DNA of 64,000 bases from Ciona savignyi (Eukaryota > Chordata > Ascidiacea > Phlebobranchia > Cionidae). Each line of letters starts with the position of its first letter. Within the stretch, counting starts at the first letter, position 1. Both the position numbers and the translations under genes were made by a program. The stretch spans positions 8,785 through 72,784 of the forward strand of contig CH001841.1 of NCBI GenBank assembly GCA_000149265.1, written 5' to 3'. The notes below the pieces were generated by a model. The model saw nothing but the letters and a program-made list of their open reading frames with translations. It was not told where the DNA came from and did not search any database. Below, piece after piece: positions 1 through 11,900 of the stretch.

Positions 1-884
1 CAAAAATATAGAAGAAATTTAGTAACTCGTGAGCCTTAAGTGGTTTCGTTTAAAATGTAAATGAGATAGTAAGTTGCTTTTTTGGTTACACGTTCCTGTA
101 TGTACACCGCACCATTCTTTTAAAATTTACCAATTTACTGCAAAAACTTGTCGATTTATATAAACCTAAGATTTATGAAATATGATTGCATTCGTATAAA
201 ATTTACTTCTGTGTGTATATTTTATTACGACACTTTTCTCACAAGCTTATTAAGCACGGAAGTTAAAACAAACCGCGTTATATTTTTTTACGATCAAATA
301 ATGCTGGGTTTGGTCTTCAGGTGCACTATAAAAAATAAGGCAAAACGCTTTTAAAGAATGTAATGTATTTTTAGGCCTATTGTTTTAGGTAGGCTATCAG
401 TGTTAGGTATTGACAGTTTATTTTTTATACGAGCTACCATTTTGACGCTACCATAATTATATATATAAATCTATATATTTCAGCTTAATCAATTTCAATT
501 GTTAATAATTATCTTTTTGGTAGGCTAGGCATTCTGGTCCGGTCCATCCCATTAGTCGCCACCATTAATTTACATTTACAGTCATTTTTTTTATAATATT
601 TGGTTTAACACAAACGATTTAAACATAACAGCATTATAACATGATATCCTAGAATTTATGATGTTTATATATAAAAGGTTATAAGGTAAATATTACAAAA
701 CAATACCCGTGAAAAGTGCTGAGTTATCTAGTGAAGTAGGCTAAACTTGCCTGCCCAACTACCATAATTGAAACTTCAAGTTCTTCAATGCTATTATATA
801 TATATATATATATATATCTTCAGATGGGGCAGAATTCCTTCTTCTGAATTATCTGTTAATGAAGTTGCAAGTGGCTCAACTGCT
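1..884. other. Gene-free AT-rich stretch
   Basis: I see no supported gene here. The short open frames lack family resemblance and codon bias. A TA microsatellite lies at about 797-820, just upstream of the first tandem block. Confidence 0.6.
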
Positions 885-1092
885 CTACAGACAGAAGAAC
901 TTAATGATTATTGTCATCCTTTAAACAACCACTCCTGCTTGCACCATGCTCTGTTTAAGTTTTTTATCAGCAATACAGTTACACCTGACTCTGTAGATTC
1001 AAAACATTAAGGAGGCCAAAGCAAATGATGATCCATTTAAGTGTCAACTGGTCCCCATAAACTAAAGCTAAATAAAAGTACGTAGTTCAAGT
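885..1092 (+). repeat. Tandem block copy A (partial)
   Basis: This stretch matches the tail of the two larger blocks further on: it shares the string ACAGACAGAAGAAC, then an AACCACTC-containing stretch, then AAGTGTCAACT and GTACGTAG in the same order. An open frame through it (about 822-1010) follows a TTCAG that could be a splice acceptor, so a decayed 3' exon is possible. I do not recognise any product. Confidence 0.5.
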
Positions 1093-1429
1093 ATTATTAT
1101 TTGACCTTGTTGAGTATGTTAACTGCAAATTAAAGGTATGCTTAAACTACAGAAACCTGGTTAATTATTTTCTGATTAAGAGGCATTGATGATAGTTATT
1201 ATCCAACCATTACACCAGTTGAGTTATGTGTATGTAAATTCACAGTGACCATTTGGTCTGTAATAATGTAAACATCCCAACATGGTGTGGTTTAACGCTT
1301 GCAACTGGTGTAAAAAAGAGGGTTTGCACGGAAGCTTCATTTACTCAACTCACCATATAGCAATGTGTTCAGTCATTTTTAAAAATAATAAGTTGAATAT
1401 GAACTCTAATCACTTGTCTAGTTGTCTAC

Positions 1430-2095
1430 TACTGTGCTTTTTCTATTAACCTGTTTATTTTTATCTTGTATGACATGCCTTTGTTAATGCAAACAACATC
1501 ATACATAACATTTTTAATTATGACTTTTACCTAGAGCCTCAATATTATCAAAGTTATATAAATAGTTATATTCTAATGAAGCCAAATCATCTTCTGATAG
1601 AATGTCTTGTTTAACAATAAACAGTATTTAAACACAAACTATCAGATTTATACAATCTGATAGTATTTATGTTTGTGCAACATAAATTTGTACTTACGTC
1701 ACAAGTGTGCAATTTAATCTCAAAATCCATATGCGATTTTCTACCCATTTTTACTTTAGTAACTCGTCAGTAACATTTAATGTTCTTGAATTTAATTACA
1801 TCAAAGATATGAATGAAAATCTATTTTTAATATAAATTGACTCAATTTTAAAGGTATATAAAATATTTTGACAGTTAAATTTTACAATAACCTAATTATT
1901 TGAAAACAGGGTTACACAGACAAATGGGACAGACAGAAGAACTGGTTGATATTTGAAATCTTTTATACAACCACTCGCTGCACCTTTCAAGTCACAATAA
2001 AGTAAAACCTTACTCTGCATATTGAAAACATTGAAAGAGACCAATGGGATTGATGAACCATTAAAGTGTCAACTAATTAACAGTACGTAGTTTAT
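1430..2095 (+). repeat. Tandem block copy B (about 0.67 kb)
   Basis: This block aligns end to end with 2515-3125 in the same orientation. Shared landmarks in order are CCTTTGTTAATGCAAACAA-like sequence, ATGAAGCCAAATCA, a hairpin at 1638-1664 (11-bp arms ACTATCAGATT/AATCTGATAGT, 5-nt loop), CATCAAAGATATGAATGAAA, and AAAACAGGGTTACACAG. It is followed directly by a SINE. The function is unknown. Confidence 0.75.
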
Positions 2096-2112
2096 TCAAC
2101 GTGTTGTGGAAG

Positions 2113-2316
2113 TGCGGGTTATCGAAGCTATTCCAGTGTGTTGTATAATTGAGACATTCCTTTAATTTGGTGGAACCCATTATTCCGCTGGGTTCAGGCA
2201 ACGCCCGTGAAGTGCCTTGCCCAAGGACACAACCAACTAGCTAGCGACCAGTTTCGAAGCTGCAACCTTTCGGATGTAAGGCGTCGCACTAAACTACTAG
2301 ACTAAGCGTTCGGACG
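2113..2316 (-). repeat. tRNA-derived SINE, copy 1 (truncated)
   Basis: This is a reverse-orientation copy of the SINE family best seen at 10334-10636. It shows the family signatures (in reverse) CCGCTGGGTTCAGGCAA, GTGCCTTGCCCAAGGACACA and GCGACCAGTTTCGAA, and ends at the tRNA-like head near CGTCGCACTAAAC. The 3' half with the GGATA tail is missing. Confidence 0.85.
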
Positions 2317-2514
2317 TTTTTTGTTATTAATTTACAATTGCTATATCCTTGCTTTTACTATATAGGAATTATACGACAGACACATTTGTGGTAGAGACAA
2401 TTACAGTTTAAGTTACGCTGAACAGCTGGATGTGTCAACAAAGGGAAGGCAACGTAGGGCAGGGCCGTCCCTGTTGAATCCTACAAGTTGCATATATGCA
2501 ACGGTCCCCACTTT

Positions 2515-3125
2515 GTGTACTACTGTGCTTATTATGTTAAACTGTTTATGCCTTTGTAATTGCAAACAATATCATATATCTCATTTATTAATTATGATTG
2601 TTGCCTAGTGCATTGTGAGTTGTTGCGCTCAAAGTAGGGTAATCAAAGGTATATAAATAAATATATTCCCATGAAGCCAAATCAATTTCTTTTGGAATGC
2701 CTTGTTTAACAGTAAACAGTATTTAAACACGAACTATCAGATTTATACACTCTGATAGTCTTTGTATTTTTGCAACGGATATTTGTTTTTATGACACAAG
2801 GTTGTAATTTAACCAAAAAATAGTTTTTTTGCCTACTTTGATTTTGGAAACTTGTGAGTAACAATAAATGTTCTGATGCTCACCTAAACAATCTGCATTA
2901 GTACATGAATTTAATAACATCAAAGATATGAATGAAATTCCTTTATTTTTAATATAAATTGTATCAATCTTTAACATGTTTAAAATGCTTTAAAAGTTAA
3001 ATTTTACAATAACCTAATTAGTTGAAAACAGGGTTACACAGCCAAGTGGGACAGACAGAAGGACTCGGTAATATTTTAAATCCTTGATACGACCACTTGC
3101 TGCCTGCACCATGCACTGATCCAGA
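2515..3125 (+). repeat. Tandem block copy C
   Basis: Direct repeat of 1430-2095. The hairpin is retained at 2733-2759 with one arm mismatch. The end of the copy carries ACAGACAGAAGGAC and TGCACCATGC, the latter also present in copy A. Divergence by eye is roughly one fifth to one quarter, so the duplication is old or under little constraint. Confidence 0.7.
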
Positions 3126-5371
3126 CTTGTCTTCCGTTCTGGCAAAAATCTCTTAAAGCCACGGGAACATGACCTAAACCCTTAAATAGGTCGGATCACA
3201 TGAAAATGCCTAATCCGTCAATGTTAGGCAAACAAAACTGGAATACAATGACCTATCTTGTGTACTTAAGGATGACCCTTTGGTTCCCTCTCTTCCCGAC
3301 CGTGGCGACGACTAATGAGCCCCATTTTAAAACCAATTTGATAGATAGAGAAAGATTAAATACCCATGTGTACTACATAAATACCTTGAAGCATGTACTC
3401 GCTTTATTAAATACTTCCTAAATACCATTTAACATCTACTCTTTTTTTTATATATATTTGTGATGGCTTATGTATTTTGCCTAAACGTTTGTAATAAAAC
3501 AAGTTGCTTCTATCTGCAATATGAGCAGAAATCAATTTTTCATGAAGAACAGATCCGTAATTACTTTTCCTAATTTTGTGTATATGCATATGTAGCATTT
3601 TTATTGAAAAATAAACAAAGGTTTAGCACATTAGCGCTAAAACTTAGTGCATTTTTTGTTAATAAATGTCAAAAATATAGTTGTATTTGAATGCTTGCGC
3701 ATCTGTGATTTATTTTGCTTCCGCATATATATTGAATGACGTTTTTATATGAAATATTTGAACTTCGTTCCCAAACTAGTTTGTAAGCAATAATATTTAA
3801 GAACAAAATTTCGTTTCTTGAAACCAAATTTTGTTACCAAACCATTTTGTAAGCTTTATCAAAATAACGTTACGGACCGTTACAAAGGGGAAAATCGAAC
3901 ATAGATATTATTTGATTTGTAATACAAATGCATAATAAACATATCGAAACCGCTCCTTTTTGATTTCTTTTGATCTGACGGAAGGCAAAAGGGATAAACA
4001 CTGCACATGATTTTTATATTAAATAGTAATTTCTACTTGACATCTATACACATACACATATTCTAACAATTTTGGAATAAGCGACTTACCACAATTTATA
4101 TAATATGCAACAGCACACAACAATATGGTATGCAAAAATAAGGCCTTAGTTATAGTTATATAAGGTAATGAAGTGAATGCGAAACAGTCGACTATCATGA
4201 GGAAAATGTTATTGTTAAATAAAACAATGTAGGCAATTGATCACTCAGCATATAATAAGGTTAGCTTTATAAAATTATCAATCAAACGATTCAAGCAAAT
4301 TTCCTTTTCAGATTCCACTATATCTTTGACTGTTTGGCCAAATGATAAGGGACCAGATATTAATACCTATCACGGGTCCTAGACTTGTATATTCCTGGGT
4401 TTTCCGTGGTTATTACTAAAAGACGGATATGTGAAAGGTAAATGCAGGGAATAAAAACAAAAAGTTAAACATTTACCTTAAAAAACATTAACATTAGGGG
4501 GTTAGAAGTTGTAGTTTTAAATACAGCGTCAATATAGAACATAAAAATGGTTAGCTCCAGAAACTGACGGAACAGTATTTTTACCAATTCGGAATATTGG
4601 TGATTTTCTAAATTGTTTTTACTTATAATATTTTGCTATGATCAATTAATCTATCCGTTAGAATCAAAAGTGGTAACCTCACGAAAACAAAACTTAATAT
4701 TGTACTTTTATTGTCAGTACTACTACTTTTTTTATATGAAACAATGATTTATTACAAACCAGTCAGTGATTCGGTGAGACTGATGAAACTGAGATGTCTC
4801 CTTCATAATATCTGCAATGCATGGCTCTATTTTGCTGCAATGCGCTGGTCGTGGCCAGGAAATACTTGATTTTAACCACCGTCAGCGCCAAAAATTCTTG
4901 CTCGGATAAAAACGTGGTTACAAAAGGGAGCAGAACTGTCATGGCTATATTACCAATTATTGGTTTTTACTTTTTACCAGAAGTCAAGAACATTTCAAGT
5001 GACACTGTAAATAAATGTTTACGTGGTGCAGGTCAATAAGCTCTTCTTGTTGTCCAGCGACATCCTCAAATAAGTAATAGTCTAAAGTTTAGACTTGCAA
5101 GTAAAACATTATAAAATATCCTTTGGTTATAATGTTAACATTGTTATATTAAGTTACCTAATGTATATCTCGTGTAATACTTGGGTTTATAAGTGACTGG
5201 ATGTGAGATTTCGTAGTTGAAATATTTTAAAAGGCGCATTGAAAATGCAGCTAATTAAATACTTAACGAAGAAGTTGATTACAAATCTAAGTGAAAGGTA
5301 CGCTTTAGTAAGTACGTATCATGTTCTGCTACGCCTGGTGTAGTTGGTACGGCGAAGATACATAATCGTAA
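3126..5371. other. Gene-free stretch
   Basis: No supported gene. Open frames at 3200-3421 and 4821-5039 have no recognisable domain, no flanking splice signals that build a gene, and ordinary AT-rich composition. Confidence 0.55.
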
Positions 5372-5663
5372 GACCGGTTAGTCTGGCGGTTTAGTGCGAC
5401 GCCTTCCAACCAAAAGGTTGTAGGTGCAAAACTGGTCGCTAGCGAGTCGGTTGTGTCCGTGAGAAAGGCACTTAACGGACATTGCCTAAACCCAGCGGAT
5501 TAATGGGTGCTACCAAATTGAAGGGCGTGTCTATCATAAACAACACACTGCAATAGCTCTGGTAACCCGATGGTGGGCGCGAGGTGATCTGACGATTGCC
5601 CGTGTGTTAACCCCCTTGGTATTTCCATTCACGGGGATAAACATGAATATCCGATCCTATCAT
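5372..5663 (+). repeat. tRNA-derived SINE, copy 2 (near full length)
   Basis: It opens with a tRNA-like head (GACCGGTTAGTCTGGCGG, A-box-like), followed by the GGTTGTAGGTGCAAAACTGG stretch where a B box is expected. The family body follows (CCCAGCGGATTAATGGG, TGCAATAGCTC, GGTAACCCGATGG), and it ends with ATGAATATCCGATCCTATC. It lies about 300 bp beyond the 3' end of the NXPE gene. Confidence 0.9.
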
Positions 5664-5976
5664 ATGCACCTGGATGCTCGAAATAAGTTATTGGTTCAAT
5701 GTCAGGAATGACTAATATGTCAAATTCAACGGTTGTTGCGCATACCGGATAAAAAAAAATTAACTAATTGCGAAATTTCTATTTGAGTAAAGTCTAAACT
5801 CATTAAAATATAATGATTGATGTACAAATTCTGTTTTAAACTTTTTAAATTTTATTTATTTAAATTAGCTGAAATCTTTCTGTTTAGTATCCTATGCGGT
5901 TACAATTATACAAAATAATACAAAGGTATAATATATAAAAACAAGCGGATCAAACTAAAATGTTTTGTCTAGGACT

Positions 5977-8900
5977 CTAGGTGCTGCAAAAGAATTCAAA
6001 TGCATATAATATTTCCTCCGAAAGCGACGGACCGCCCGGGTGATAATCATTAAGAGGCCAAACTGTCGTAATGTCCCAAAGTCGCAAAAATATTACGGAA
6101 TTCATGTTTTTAAACACTTCAGACATTATATTATCATATCTAAGGCCAAGCCATTCTTGTGGTGATGTTAAAACGTTGTTGCCTTTTACAATGATCTTGG
6201 TTCCTGGGTTTCTGTTGATTAATTTCTCAACGGATTCACGAATGCCCTTTATTCGATGAATAAAAACCGAAGGCTCGTAGAAGTATAAGTGTAGACTAAT
6301 AGTGATGATTATATAAGTGTCAGGTCCACCAGTTATTTCGTTTAAAATGTCACTGATATACGGACGACTACTGGGCGGTCCGGGATTTTGCAAAGGAGGT
6401 CCGTGACATCTGTAATAAAAGGTAATGTTGTTCTCTTTGTCAATTGATATTTTGGGTTGCTGCCACACTTTAGAAGAATCTGGGCCTGAAACATTAAGAT
6501 GCCTGTAAGTATGGACAAATTCAAAGAATTGTCGTACAGTCGAATCGCCAAGGAAGTAAACGACTTTGTTTCGAAAGCACTGAAATACAGCATCCGGATT
6601 TAGCTTGTTTTCGCACACTAGCGACACCCAATGACCATTATATATATAACCATTTGGCCGCGAGATGTCTAAATCCAAATTACTATCAGTGGAACATTTA
6701 CTGAGCTTTTCCCTAAAGTATCCACCTGAAACGTTAAATTTATATTTAGGCGTTTGAACGGGTTGATCTCGATTCATCTGCATTTCTTTTTGAAAGAATT
6801 TTAAATAGTTGGTGGGTTCGTTGCTTGACCGATCAAAAGTAATCCACTTGATAAAAGGACATTGGTTTGATTTAGGCTTGGCGCAAAACCACGGTTCTTT
6901 GTTTCGGGGATTCGAATAGTCACAAAGCTGCGAAGAAGTGTACCTAAAAACAATACTGGTTATAATGTTTTATAATAAGACAAAGATAGAAATGAAAAAG
7001 TTTTAATGGGAATTTTAATAAGAAAAGTATAACACTTTTGTCGGTCAATCAAACACCTTTAAACTGGACAAAGTGCAAAATGTTCGATGTTCCGGAGAGC
7101 TGGGTGTCAATCTGTCGCGTAAGAATTGGATTTCTCAGATCACTCAGGCATGCACCTTAACTTGTTTTGCGTAATAAAGGGAGCTGTTAGATCACCTAAA
7201 AAAACTTCTTGCAAGTCGCAATTGATTTGTGAATCCGATTAAACAGTATAAAATGAAAAAGATTTCGGTTTTTTAATGTTTAATTAAACAACCAAAACAA
7301 AACATTTTTTGATATTTTATTTACAAACAAGCCTGTCGCCAAGGTATTCAAAGTTAATAGAGTCTTTGCTTGTATAAATTAATACGAATTGCTAATACTG
7401 CTATTTACATTTGTTCGATCACCGTTATGGTCGAATGCCGGTGCTTTCTACTTCACCCTCTTCGTTTCGGTTTATCTATCATTCTATCCCATATAACATG
7501 GTAATGGTTGGATTTAGTGCTTAACATTGTAAAAAACATGGTATGGTTTGAAAAATGATTTGTCTATACTATACGCGTAACGGTTGTATTTTCATATGGT
7601 ATGCGTGTTAAGGTAATTCAGAATATTATGGGTAATCCGGATATATCTCTGATTAACTAATATCGTGCACCATGGGCTATAAAAATAAAAGCATTATCTT
7701 TAGGCATATAAGCCTAGTGGTGGCAAACCGTACCGTTTCATATATTTTTGTATATTTCGTATCGAATCTGGTGCTATCTGCGACTGCTAAAGCATATATT
7801 ATTACCCCGTTTGCGATTTGTACATATATAATTAGCTTGAATATAAAGGGCTTCACACACATATAGCGTTTTGCGCAATCCTTTGCGTTTCTTGCGTCTC
7901 GTCATCCATCTCGTCAGGCGTTGCGTTTTAGAGAGACGCGAGACCATGCACACACACTCGCGTTCATGATGACGTATTGCGTCAAAACATTCCCACGTGG
8001 TTTTGTTGACTGGCCATTTGAACGATTGGACTCACGAGTAGAAAACGAATTAAGCAAAATAAAATGTCCTATCTCTTCACTTTATTGTCACATGTTTCTA
8101 GACATATAACTACTCTTTTTACTAATGTTCTTTTCATATATCTCACACCGTATTACAAACAACTTACTTGATATTTATTTTTATTGCAAAATATCAAACG
8201 AAGAAAGAGCAATACAGTGCTATAAAATGAAAAATTAGCTATCACAGTTAGCTTGAAAAGGCAGTGTACATGACTGAAGAAATATAATAATACTGAAATA
8301 TATCATCCTGCACAATGTTGGCCTGAGCTGCACTTTTCATATAATCAGAATTTCTCTCCAGAATATGAATGAGGTCTTCCTAGTAATAAAGTGAGTGGTT
8401 ATTAGAGCTGTGGATATCTAGAATCAAATAACGATTAATAAAAAAAAAATAACCGGTAGTGGTCCACATAAATCTGAATATTTTCAACTAGACATTGCAA
8501 GAGCAACATAAATTAATGTACAATGGTAAAAAAGTTGTTTACACACGAACAAGTTATGTACAAAATGACAATAACCACCTGCAAATCAACTTTGAAATCC
8601 AGCTTTCTTTTTTTGTGCTGTAGTGCAGACTGCAGCGATTCAGTAGGCGAAGGGCAATCTATTGTTGACGTCATGGATAGTTCTGTTGGAGTGTTTAGTT
8701 TACCAGAACTATCCCTGTGTTGTGTGCCTGTTAGTTATTACTTTACCAGTATACTTGTTAAACCTATTAAACTACTGGTACCCGTACTTGGTTCAAGCAA
8801 TGTGTGCTAACTGCATTGTTTAATGGAAACCTGCTACATTTTATAAACAATACAAACCTATACCGGTACTTACAATTGGTGACGGAGGTAAACTTGCAAA

Positions 8901-11900
8901 AATTGCATATTTTTATCATGTTCCCATGTTGAACATGTTGCCGCACCGGATCCGCTCACTTTCATACTATCCGCCTTTTTTGTCTCTTGAAAATCTATCT
9001 TTTAAACTTCTCCATATCATCATACATGCCTCTGCTAATAAATGCTAAACTGCAAAATTCAACAAAACATTGTGTTTTTAATTCACACATAAAATAAAAC
9101 CACATTAAACAATAAACTACCGGTATACCGTACCTGGTTCTCCTATTTGGCCACTAATGTTAGTCGAGGTATTTTCTTTTCTCAGCTTATCCTTATAATA
9201 CTGATTTTTTAAATCATACAGATGTGGACTTGCTTGTACCAAGTTAAGTAACATATTAAAATCTGTTTTTGACATTTTTGGATCTGTGTCATACCAAAAT
9301 TGTGCTAAAACTTGGTTTAAATTATATTTAAATCCAACTAAACAAATATTTGTTATAATGCTGTACTTAAATAATCCTTATTTACGTATTCTCTGGTCTA
9401 CCTTTTTATTACAATAATCAACTTAAAACAGTATCTCTTTCGTTTTTTTGCCCATTGCGTCTTGCGCTAAAGTTAAAACATTTTTAACTCTGACGTTTGA
9501 CGCTATTAAGCCACTTCTCTCGTCTTGCGTTTGTCTGGCGCGAGTGTGTGCATGACCCGACGCAAGGAGTTTTACGGCAGACGCGAGGTTTTGACGCGAA
9601 ACGGTATATGTGTGTGGAGCCTTTAACAGTTCCTTAGTGTACGAGCATGCGTCAATAAAAAAAATGCAGTCTCGTTTTAAGTTAAGATAGCTGGCTAGGA
9701 TTATAAATCATTAAGTATGTGTACGCCTTTATTTCTCATTGGATATTATATAAAAAAACACTAATTTTGCACTAAATTAAATATCAAAATAGTTGTTTTT
9801 TTATGTTTTGATTTGGTTGTTCAGTTAAACAATAATAAACGGAATTCTCTTTAATTTTCTACGGTTTAATCGGGTTTACAAATCAATTGCGAATTGCAAG
9901 TACAAAGTTTAAGTGATTCAACAACTCCCTTTATGACGCAATTTACTTGCTGATTGTTAATTGCATGCCTGAGTGATTTGGGAAATACCATTGTTACGCG
10001 ACAGATTGACATCCAGGCTCTCCGTAATCATTTAACATTTTGCTAGTTACACAAAGTAAGATTGTGTGGCAACAATAGCATTTGTGGTTGCGCAAATCCG
10101 AATTTCGAGTGTAAAGAATTAGCAATTTCGTCCTATATTTTACCGAATGCAGTCAAGTTAAACAATGTCGCTCTGACCATTTAGAAGCCATTCGCGAGAT
10201 ACAGGTTGGACGCCTTTGCATTCTACAGTTTAAAAAGTAAAACTCTATCCAAAAAAAGAAAACAATATTGGTAGTCAATGAAATGACAATGGTAACAAAC
10301 ATCTACCACCGTTCTGGGCTAATATAGCGTATTGTCCGGCACGGTGGTCTAGCGGTTAAGTGCGTCGCCTTTCAATCGAAAGGTTGCAGGTGCGAAACTG
10401 GTCGCTAGCTAGTCGGTTGTGTCCTTGGGCAAGGCACTTTACGGACATTGCCTGAACCCAGCGGATTAATGGGTTCTACCAAATTAAGGGAACGTGTCTA
10501 TCATATACAACACACTGCAATAGCTACGGTAACCCGACGATGGGCGCGAGGTAATCTGACGATTGCCCGTGTTATAACCCCCTAGGTTTTCCCATTCACG
10601 GGGATAAACATGAACATCCTATCCTATCCTATCCTAGAATAAACAAAATGACTTACAATTTATTGGTGGTTAAATCGGCATTACATTCAGTCACTTCGCC
10701 ATTGTCAAATGTCGTTATGTAGCTTGTACCAGAGTATCTTCTTAAAGATGTGGCGATAATGAGTTCAGCGATTCCCTCCACAGAATATACGAGTACAACT
10801 TCCAGCTGCATTGATCCGGGTATTGGTAATTTGCTTTCCAAAGTGTACGTGCCGTTTAAATTGTCTGTTATGAGACACGCAATACCGTTAGGTCGAGAAG
10901 CGCCCACATCCTCTGATCGAATAATACGAGCTCGAAAATAATCCCCACCAAATGTTTTAGCATCTCCAGCACAATTAAATGCTTGTATAGTTGCTCGGAA
11001 TCTTAATGGAATAATTATAAGTCAATTTAAAAACGTATATACTGACCTAATGTAAGAGTGTCTTAAAAAACCCAAATAATCGTTGGTTAAGTGTATAACT
11101 TTACAATATTAATATATATGTGTATATATATATATATATATATTCACTATTACGATGACACACAGCAAAACACTCACTTAATTGGATAGTCTCAACAACG
11201 TGTCAAAAAGTTCATTTTTTAAAAACCATATTGATTGTGAGCTAAATAAAAACAATGGAGTTCACAACTTATAACTCTTGGTTAATTTTATACATTGTTG
11301 ATTTAAACAAAGCAGAAACTAATGGGATGCCGAGTTCAAAATTTTAAACTTGATATCTATATTTATTAAATAACGTTTTTACTTTATTTTAAAAAATAAA
11401 CTACTTTTTTACATATTTAATTTAATTTGAAATGAAGTGGAATAGAAATGGATATGGGGCACATGCCTCTTTCGTTTGTTTAGAGAAATTTGTCTTACGT
11501 TCGCTTACTGAAAATCTTTTGTTCATTTAATTTTGTTTTGTTCATTTAGAACCGTTTTTTACTCAGCGCCTAAGAAAAACAGAACGGAAAACCTCAACCA
11601 AGTTTAAACTTTGACATTTGTTTGCTCGTATGAATTAGATGTGGAATGTTAGCTTATATGGTGTAGACCAGGGATGTCCAACCTGCGGCCCACCTGAGAT
11701 TGTTGTGCGGCCCGCTAGTCATTTTTACTTCAAGGTAGTATTTTGAACTTTAAATCTTGGCCTAGTTCAAATGTATCAGTCAGCTTTTAGGGACGCAGTA
11801 AACATCAAAACGGCAGAAAGAAACCGACGGACAACAAACACTTATCTCATTGACTTTGTATTGCAGAAATAAGTTTTTTTTTATATGTGTGTTATTTGTT

